From assembly GCF_905171765.1 (NCBI RefSeq), contig NC_053397.1, positions 118,230,378-118,294,377 of the forward strand: a stretch of 64,000 nt of DNA. The letters run 5' to 3'. Shown here piece by piece: positions 56,864 through 64,000 of this stretch. Each line of letters begins with the position of its first letter. Position 1 is the stretch's first letter. Under the pieces are notes generated by a model that worked only from the letters and a program-made list of their open reading frames with translations, had not been told where the DNA came from and searched no databases. This DNA comes from Bufo bufo (Eukaryota > Chordata > Amphibia > Anura > Bufonidae). The position numbers and the translations under genes were made by a program.

Positions 56864-58113
56864 GGTGTATCGCAGCCCTCAATCTGTATTTTGTGGAAGC
56901 AGGTATATAGCAATAGCACCCCTTAATCAGTATTTTGTGGAAGAAGGTATATAGCACCCCTTAATAAGTATTTGGCAGAAACAGGTATATAGCACCCCTC
57001 AATCAGTATTTGGCAGAAACAGGTATATGGTACCGCTCAATCTGTATTTTGTGGAAGTAGGTATATCACAGCCCTCAATCTGTATTTTATGGAAGCAGGT
57101 ATATAGCAATAGCACCCCTTAATCAGTATTTTGTGGAAGAAGGTATATGGCACCCCTCAATCAATATTTGGCAGAAACAGGTATATGGCATCCCTCAATC
57201 AGTATTTTGTGCAAGCAGGTGTATTGCAGCCCTCAATCAGTATTTGGTGGAAGAAGGTATAAATCAATAGAACACCTCAATCAGTATTTTGTAGAAGAAG
57301 GTTAATGGCACCCCTCAATCAGTATTTGGCAGAAACAGGTATATAGCACCCCTCAATCAGTATTTGTCGGAAACAGGTATATAGCATCCCTCAATCAGTA
57401 TTTTGTGGAAGCAGGTGTATTGCAGCCCTCAATCAGTATTTGGTGGAAGGTATATAGCAATAGCACCCCTCAATCAGTATTTTGTAGAAGAAGGTATATG
57501 GCACCCCTCAATCAGTATTTGGCGGAAACAGGTATATAGCACCCCTCAATCAGAATTTGGTGGAAACAGGTATATGGCACCCCTCAATCAGTATTTTGTA
57601 GAAGCAGGTGTATTGTAGCCCTCAATCAGTATTTGGTGGAAGAAGGTATATAGTAATAGCACCCCTCAATCAGTATTTAGTGGAAGAAGGTATATGGAAT
57701 CCCTCAATCAGTATTTGCCAGAAACAGGTATATAGCACCCCTCAATCAGTATTTGGTGGAAGCAGGTGTATCGCAGCCTTCAATTAGTATTTGGTGGAAG
57801 AAGGTATATAGCAATAGCACTCCTCAATCAGTATTTGGCAGAAACAGGTATTCAGCACCCCTCAATCAGTATTTGGCAGAAACAGGTATATGGCACCCCT
57901 CAATCAGTATTTGGCGGAAACAGGTACATGGCACCACTCAATCAGTATTTTGTGGAAGCAGGTGTATCGCAGCCCTCAATCAGTATTTGGTGGAGGAAGG
58001 TATACAGCAATAGCACCCCTCAATCAGTATTTTGTGGAAGAAGGTATATGGCACCCCTCAATCAGTATTTGGAAGAAACAGGTATACAGCACCCCTCAAT
58101 CAGTATTTGGCAG

Positions 58114-58987
58114 TGTGACGGACTGAACCGTCACTGGGGCTGCTGGAGAAGCCTGAGGGCCAGCCTCCTTCCTACAGACTATGGACCGAGAACTATGGAG
58201 ACCCCCTCAGACCTTTTGGGGTTACAAGGAACTATGAACCCTGATTTATGTGTGTAATTCATATGCCAAATATTTCCTATTGCCCATTAAAAAGGCATGG
58301 TGTGGATTCAGCAACACAAAAAGGGTTAACTCTGCACTGAGACTCCCACTGATTGTGTTAGTGATGGGATTAAGATAGTTGATTATAATAGCAGCCGACT
58401 CCTATGATACACTCAGGAGATAATCCCATCACATGTGTCTCCTCTTCCCATTCATTCATTAGGGAGGGGGTGAAGATATCTGTTTGCATGTTCATTGTTG
58501 ATTGCGTCAAAGACAATGCCAGTGTGTTTGTTAATTGCGTCACAGACAATGCCATTGTGTTTGTTGAATAGGGTTAGTTTTGTTTTTAAAATGTACAGGA
58601 TTGGCTGCTATGTCATGTCCTCAGTATGTCATGTGTATATAAGTCAATGCTGTGTGTTCAATAAAGAGTTCCTGTTTTACATTCAACAAAGAGCCTCATC
58701 TCATGTGTATGGGGATTGCTATACGCTGTATACTCCCCTGGCTATAACTCCTAGCTCTTGTAAGAGATGTTCCTGCTCTCTGTATTTAGGAGAGGTTCAC
58801 CCACTGGAGCCTGAAGCCTTGTCGTAGGTCCAGGGTGGGTAGGAGACGGCGAGACCTCAACCAAGCTTCGGCGGTTCGTGGGGTCTGCAGCGCTTACGGT
58901 GTCAAGTGGAGTGCTTGGAGTCCTCGGGAAGCGCTAGGAGCATCCATAACGGAGGTACCCGGTCGGTGTGCTAGGAGATCCGTTACA
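58114..58987 (+). mobile_element. Solo LTR of a retrovirus-like element (874 bp)
   Basis: It starts TGTGACGGAC and ends ATCCGTTACA, and is flanked by the 5-bp duplication ggcag (58109-58113 and 58988-58992) within a satellite unit. A TATATAA box at 58636 and AATAAA at 58660 are in the expected order on the plus strand. No internal retroviral genes are present, so it is the product of LTR-LTR recombination. It does not resemble the ERV or Gypsy LTRs elsewhere in the window. A 110-codon frame inside (58495-58827) has no domain and is not called. Confidence 0.9.
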
Positions 58988-59233
58988 GGCAGAAACAGGT
59001 ATATAGCACCCCTCAATCAGTATTTGGCGTAAACAGGTATATGGCACCCCTCAATCAGTATTTTGTGGAAGCAGGTGTATCATAGCCCTCAATTAGTATT
59101 TGGTTGAAGAAGGTATATAGCAATAGCACTTCTCAATCAGTATTTGGCAGAAACAGGTATATAGCACCCCATAATCAGTATTTGGTGGAAACAGGTACAT
59201 GGCACCCCTCAATCAGTATTTTGTGGAGGCAGG

Positions 59234-59620
59234 GTTGACAGATTACTGGGAGGGGCTGGAGAAGATCCAGCGGTCATGGTCCATATCGGAACCAATGACA
59301 AAGTTAGGGGTAGGTGGAGAGTCCTTAAAAATGATTTCAGGGATTTAGGGCAAAAGCTTAGGGCAAGGACCTCAAAGGTAGTATTTTCCGAAATACTACC
59401 GGTACCACGGGCCACACAAGAAAGGCAGCGGGAGATTAGGGAAATTAACAAGTGGCTCAAGAACTGGTGTAGGATGGAGGGGTTTGGGTTCCTGGAGAAC
59501 TGGGCCGACTTCGCTGTCGGCTACAGCCTCTATCGTAGGGACGGGCTGCACCTCAATGGGGAAGGAGCAGCTGTGTTGGGGAAGAAGATGGCTAGAAGGT
59601 TGGAGGAGTGTTTAAACTAG
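59234..59620 (+). pseudogene. LINE-2 ORF1 fragment (SGNH esterase C-terminal half)
   Basis: Only the second half of ORF1 remains. Block III is VHIGTNDKV near 59282 and block V is RDGLHLNGEG near 59543, with GFGFLENW between, so the Asp and His of the esterase triad are kept and the Ser block is lost by 5' truncation. It ends LEECLN at 59620. It overlaps the first ATG of ORF2 by 13 bp. Confidence 0.85.
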
Positions 59621-62574
59621 GGACTGGGGGGGAGGGTAATTACACTATAGAAGGGGAAGATAGTGCAGATAGAGACCGGGGGCAAGGTAGTGGGACTGGG
59701 GGAGAAATGAAAGGAGGGACAAGAACAGTTCAGAAGGAAAGGTGTAGGGTAAAAAATATACATAAACCTCTCATATGTATGTATACTAATGCCAGAAGTC
59801 TGACTAATAAAACTGGTTAACTGGAATTAGTGATGTGTGAGGAGGACTATGACATAGTGGGAATAACTGAGACATGGCTGGATGATAGCTATGACTGGGC
59901 AGTTAATGTACAAGGTTACAGTCTGTTCAGAAAGGATCGTCAAAACCGGAGAGGTGGAGGGGTCTGCCTTTATGTAAAATCTTGTCTAAAGCCCACACTC
60001 CGTGAAGATATAAGTGAGGGACATGAACATGTGGAGTCACTGTGGGTAGAGATACATGGAGCTAAAAACAACAATAAATTACTAATAGGAGTCTACTATA
60101 AACCACCTAATATACCAGAGTCCACAGAAAATCTACTACTAAACGAGATAGACAAGGCGGCAAATCATAATGAGGTGGTTATTATGGGGGACTTCAACTA
60201 CCCAGATATAGACTGGGAAACTGAAACTTGTATATCTCATAAAGGAAACAGATTCTTGGCAATAACCAAAGACCATTATCTCTCCCAACTGGTTCAGGAC
60301 CCGACTAGAGGGACGGCCATACTGGACTTAATATTAACCAATAGACCTGACAGAACAACAGACGTGCAGGTTGGGGGACACCTGGGAAATAGTGACCATA
60401 AAGTGATAACCTTCCAATTATCATTCAAAAGAGCGTTTCTACAGGGAGAAACAAAAATACCAAACTTCAAAAAAGCTAAATTTAGCCAACTAAGAGAGGC
60501 CATAGGCCTAACTAACTGGGACAAAGTCCTCAAAAATAAAAATACAGCCAAAAAATGGGATATCTTTAAAAACATCCTAAAATCTCATTGTGAGAGGTAC
60601 ATACCGTATGGGAATAAAAGGTTAAGGAACAAAAAGAAACCAATGTGGATAAACAGAACTGTAAAGAAAGCAATAAATGACAAAAAGAAAGCATATAAAA
60701 CCCTAAAACAGGAGGGTAGCACGGAAGCACTGAAAAACTATAAGGAAAAAAACAGAACATGTAAAAAACAAATAAAAGTGGCCAAACTAGAGACCGAGAG
60801 ATTAATTGCCAAACAGAGTAAAACTAACCCTAAAATGTTCTTCAATTATATAAATGTTAAAAAGTATAAATCTGAAGGTGTCGGCCCTTTAAAGAGTAAT
60901 GAGGGGGGAGTCGCAGAGAGCGACGAGGAGAAAGCAAAGCTGTTAAATATTTTTTTCTCCAGTGTATTCACTGAGGAAAATAAACTGTCAGATGAAATGC
61001 TGAATGCTGAAATAAATTCGCCATTAAAAGTGTCCTGTCTGACCCAGGAAGAAGTACAACAGCGACTTAAAAAAAAAATAAAAATAAAAATAAAAATAGA
61101 CAAATCGCCAGGACCGGATGGCATACACCCCCGTATCCTAAGGGAATTAAGTAATGTCATAGCCAGACCCTTATTTCTGATATTTGCGGACTCTGTACTG
61201 ACAGGGAATGTCCCACAGGATTGGCGCATGGCAAATGTGGTGCCAATATTCAAAAAGGGTCCAAAAACAGAGCCTGGAAACTATAGGCCGGTAAGTTTAA
61301 CATCTGTTGTGGGTAAACTGTTTGAAGGTTTTCTGAGAGATGCTATGTTAGAGCATCTTATGGGAAATAAGCAAATAACGCCATATCAGCATGGCTTCGT
61401 GAGGGATCGGTCATGTCAAACTAATTTAATCAGTTTCTATGAGGAGGTAAGTACTAGACTTGACAGCGGCGAATCAATGGATGTCGTGTATCTGGACTTC
61501 TCCAAAGCATTTGACACTGTACCTCATAAAAGGTTAGTATATAAAATGAGAATGCTCGGACTCGGAGAAAACGTCTGTAAGTGGGTAAGTAACTGGCTCA
61601 ATGATAGAAAACAGAGGGTGGTTATTAACGGTACATACTCAGATTGGGTCACTGTCACTAGTGGAGTACCTCAGGGGTCAGTATTGGGCCCTATTCTCTT
61701 CAATATATTTATTAATGATCTTGTAGAAGGCTTGCATAGTAAAATATCAATTTTCGCAGATGACACTAAACTGTGTAAAGTAATTAACACTGAAGAGGAC
61801 AGTATACTACTACAGAGGGATCTGGATAGATTGGAGGCTTGGGCAGATAAGTGGCAGATGAGGTTTAACACTGAGAAATGTAAAGTTATGCACATGGGAA
61901 GGAATAATGCAAGTCACCCGTACATACTAAATGGTAAAACACTCGGTAACACTGACATGGAAAAGGATCTAGGAATTTTAATAAACAGCAAACTAAGCTG
62001 CAAAAAACAGTGTCAGGCAGCGGCTGCCAAGGCCAATAAGATAATGGGTTGCATCAAAAGGGGCATAGATGCCCGTGATGAGAACATATTCCTACTACTT
62101 TACAAATCACTGGTCAGACCACACATGGAGTACTGTGTACAGTTCTGGGCTCCTGTAAACAAGGCAGACATAGCAGAGCTGGAGAGGGTCCAGAGGAGGG
62201 CAACTAAAGTAATAACTGGAATGGGGCAACTACAGTACCCTGAAAGATTATCAAAATTAGGGTTATTCACGTTAGAAAAAAGACGACTGAGGGGAGATCT
62301 AATTACTATGTATAAATATATCAGGGGGCAGTACAGAGATCTATCCCATCATCTATTTATCCCCAGGACTGTGACTGTGACAAGGGGACATCCTCTGCGT
62401 TTGGAGGAAAGAAGGTTTGTACACAAACATAGAAAAGGGTTCTTTACGGTAAGAGCAGTGAGACTATGGAACTCTCTGCCTGAGGAGGTGGTGATGGTGA
62501 GTACAATAAAGGAATTCAAGAGGGGCCTGGATGTATTTCTGGAGTGTAATAATATTACAGGCTATAGATACTAG
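59608..62574 (+). pseudogene. LINE-2 ORF2: endonuclease and reverse transcriptase, one stop from open
   Basis: A frame opens at 59608 and reads MYTNARSLTNKTG, a TAA at 59818, then 914 codons from 59830 in the same frame. Endonuclease motifs (residues of the 914-codon part): ITETWLDD about 12-19, MGDFNYPDIDW about 118-128, NSDHKV about 186-191. RT motifs: NYRPVSLTSVVGK about 484, YLDFSKAFDTVPH, SGVPQGSVLGPILFNIFIND, FADDTKLC about 642-649. The C-terminal part has EYCVQFWAPVNKADIAELERVQRRATK and LWNSLPEEVV. It ends at 62574 (full family length). A pure AAAATA stretch near 61070-61100 encodes a KIKIKIKI tract before SPGPDG. Confidence 0.93.
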
Positions 62575-62770
62575 AGAGGGGTCGTTGATCCAGGGAGTTA
62601 TTCTGATTGCCTGATTGGAGTCGGGAAGGAATTTTTTATTCCCCTAAAGTGAGGAAAATTGGCTTCTACCTCACAGGGTTTTTTTGCCTTCCTCTGGATC
62701 AACTTGTAGGATGACAGGCCGAACTGGATGGACAAATGTCTTTTTTCGGCCTTATGTACTATGTTACTTA
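62575..62770 (+). other. LINE-2 3' untranslated tail
   Basis: The segment contains ggaaggaattttttattccc and actggatggacaaatgtctt, common in CR1-type 3' regions, and ends tatgtactatgttac. Priming of target-primed reverse transcription would use this end. Confidence 0.75.
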
Positions 62771-63470
62771 GGTGTATCGCAGCCCTCAATCAGTATTTGG
62801 TGGAGGAAGGTATACAGCAATAGCACCCCTCAATCAGTATTTTGTGGAAGAAGGTATATGGCACCCCTCAATCAGTATTTGGCGGAAACAGGTATACAGC
62901 ACCCCTCAATCAGTATTTGGCAGAAACAGGTATATAGCACCCCTCAATCAGTATTTGGCGTAAACAGGTATATGGCACCCCTCAATCAGTATTTTGTGGA
63001 AGCAGGTGTATCGCAGCCCTCAATCCATATTTGGTGGAAGAAGGTATATAGCAATAGCACCCCTCAATTAGTATTTTGTGGAAGAAGGTATATAGCACCC
63101 CGCAATCAGTATTTTGGCAGAAACTGATATATAGCACCCCTCAATCAGTATTTTGCGTAAACAGGTACATGGCACCCCTCAATCAGTATTTTGTAGAAGC
63201 AGGTGTATCGCAGCCCCCAATCAGTATTTGGTGGAAGAAGGTATATAGCACCCCTCAATCAGTATTTGGTGGAAGCAGGTGTATCGCAGCCCTCAATCAG
63301 TATTTGGCGGAAACAGGTATATAGCACCCCTCAATCAGTATTTGGCAGAAACTGGTATATAGCACCTCTCAATCAGTATTTGGCGGAAACAGGTGTATAG
63401 CACCCCTCAATCAGGATTTTGTGGAAGAAGGTATATTGCAGCCCTTAAGCAGTTATTTTGGGGGCAACAG
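62771..63470. repeat. Satellite array, right block
   Basis: The same 38/44-bp units as 55210-59233 resume in exact phase after LINE-2 and decay towards 63470 (cagcccttaagcagttattt). Units near 63110-63170 show independent small changes. Confidence 0.93.
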
Positions 63471-64000
63471 GTATATCACACCCGTTGCAATTAGTTACTC
63501 CAATAGTGTTTGTCCCTCTATCTAGCGGCGGTATTGCAGCAGAACCGCACACAACTGCTGCACAATACAAATACACTATAATATAATTTCTATGTTAGAA
63601 AGTATATTATAAGTATATCACACCCCTCTATATCACATCTATTGATAGCACATCTATACCAGTCCTTAAAAGGACTTTTGTGGCCCTATTAGCTAGCGTT
63701 TGGTGTCCCTAACTGTCCCTGCTCCAAAATGCAACCTCCCCTTCACTGGCAAAACACATAATGTAAAATGGCTACCAGATCGGGTTCTGTTATAGGGTTG
63801 GGGGGTGTCCATGTGCTGAAACGTCTCAATTGGCTGTCCTGTCCCACCTGATGGATGTGTCATGGGTCAAAGTTCAGCGCTATGCAAAAAAATGGCACGT
63901 GCGAATATCGCCGTATGTTCGGCGAATCGCGAACGAGCAAAGTTCGCCAGGAAAAGACCGCCGCGCGAACCGCAAGGCTATATCTATCCAGCTTTACTGG
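63471..64000. other. hAT-2 right subterminal region
   Basis: Non-coding. It carries ccctctatctagcggcggta, ccagtccttaaaaggacttt, a tagctagcg box, attggctgtcc and gggtcaaagttc, then gttcggcgaatcgcgaacga hairpin-forming sequence up to about 63960. The order matches 14390-14788. The terminal inverted repeat itself is not clearly seen before the window ends. Confidence 0.6.

Larger units (their letters stand above)
55210..59233. repeat. 38/44-bp satellite array with higher-order units
   Basis: Unit types: A (38 bp, ggtatatagcacccctcaat + cagtatttggcggaaaca), B (38 bp, ggtgtatcgcagccctcaat + cagtatttggtggaagaa) and C (44 bp, ggtatatagcaatagcaccc + ctcaatcagtattttgtggaagaa). They follow in blocks such as B-C-A-A-A and are repeated many times with local duplication; 56866-57600 closely repeats parts of 55500-56840. 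Reading frames of up to 234 codons arise on the plus strand but are by-products. It is interrupted by a LINE tail (56820-56863), a solo LTR (58114-58987) and LINE-2. Confidence 0.95.
59234..62770 (+). mobile_element. LINE-2: CR1-like element, 5'-truncated, nearly intact ORF2
   Basis: The insertion starts within ORF1 at 59234 after satellite gtggaggcagg and ends ttatgtactatgttactta at 62770, followed by satellite ggtgtatcgcag. The 3' end differs from LINE-1, so it is another family. Target duplication is absent or no more than three bases, as is usual for CR1. ORF2 is open for 914 codons. Confidence 0.93.
44956..64000 (-). mobile_element. hAT-2: second large hAT-family element, right end beyond or near window end
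   Basis: The left end near 44956 (tagacgaacatcgg followed by ggttcgcgaacgtgaatgcg and cattgactttaatagcaggc) matches the hAT-1 left end layout (GTTCGC hairpins, then atagatttcaatagacaggc). The right side at 63650-63960 matches the hAT-1 right subterminal region (ccagtccttaaaaggacttt, tagctagcg, attggctg, gggtcaaagtt, then GTTCGC hairpins). A minus-strand hAT transposase (51020-48347) lies between. Satellite growth, two LINEs and a solo LTR have expanded the element to about 19 kb. Confidence 0.6.

Overview
The window reads as intergenic or heterochromatic DNA from a large, transposon-bloated vertebrate genome, most likely an anuran amphibian. The grounds are a DIRS tyrosine-recombinase retrotransposon, a Ty3/Gypsy chromovirus, CR1-type LINEs, ZBED-like hAT transposons, a long-TIR Tc1 element, env-bearing endogenous retroviruses and many foldback MITEs, all in one 64 kb stretch. 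I found no host gene exon, tRNA, rRNA or CRISPR array. Almost every protein-coding segment belongs to a mobile element, and most are broken. The species assignment is inference from element composition only.

Layout. 1-1385 is a 30-bp minisatellite. 1790-5560 holds two repeat systems built from inverted units: an array of alternating inverted ~385-bp units, then a palindromic satellite with a three-unit higher-order period. 5597-14788 looks like one very large hAT transposon (hAT-1) with tandem arrays on both sides of a decayed transposase. It carries a TTAA-flanked MITE and a complete Tc1 element (12717-14351) with an intact 340-residue transposase.

14790-35480 is a nest of endogenous retroviruses. 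ERV-1 (+) gives env and an LTR. ERV-2 (+) gives RNase H, integrase and an env-like remnant. ERV-3 (-) is a provirus with paired 465-bp LTRs (18603-33168) inserted inside the ERV-2 pol gene. ERV-3 was itself invaded by a DIRS element (about 25450-31200) and by foldback MITEs, one of which is tied to an inverted duplication of env.

36073-42888 is a Gypsy chromovirus with LTRs and a 5-bp TSD. Its right LTR is split by a 1.3-kb segment, flanked by a 15-bp duplication, that encodes a cold-shock-domain protein. 43268-44440 is a Tc1 remnant split by a MITE. From about 44956 to the end of the window lies a second member of the hAT family (hAT-2). Its transposase (51020-48347, minus) is followed by a 38/44-bp satellite that has been invaded by two CR1-like LINEs and a solo LTR.

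Relations. The nesting gives relative ages: ERV-2 is older than ERV-3, which is older than the DIRS and MITE insertions; the right Gypsy LTR is older than the cold-shock insert; the satellite is older than LINE-2 and the solo LTR. The most unusual points are these. The hAT transposase promoters abut tandem arrays in both copies, and the satellite appears to have grown from such an array. Two different LINEs and a LINE tail share one exact junction in the satellite monomer. A cold-shock protein sits in a retroposed-looking insert. Several inverted duplications join unrelated sequences.
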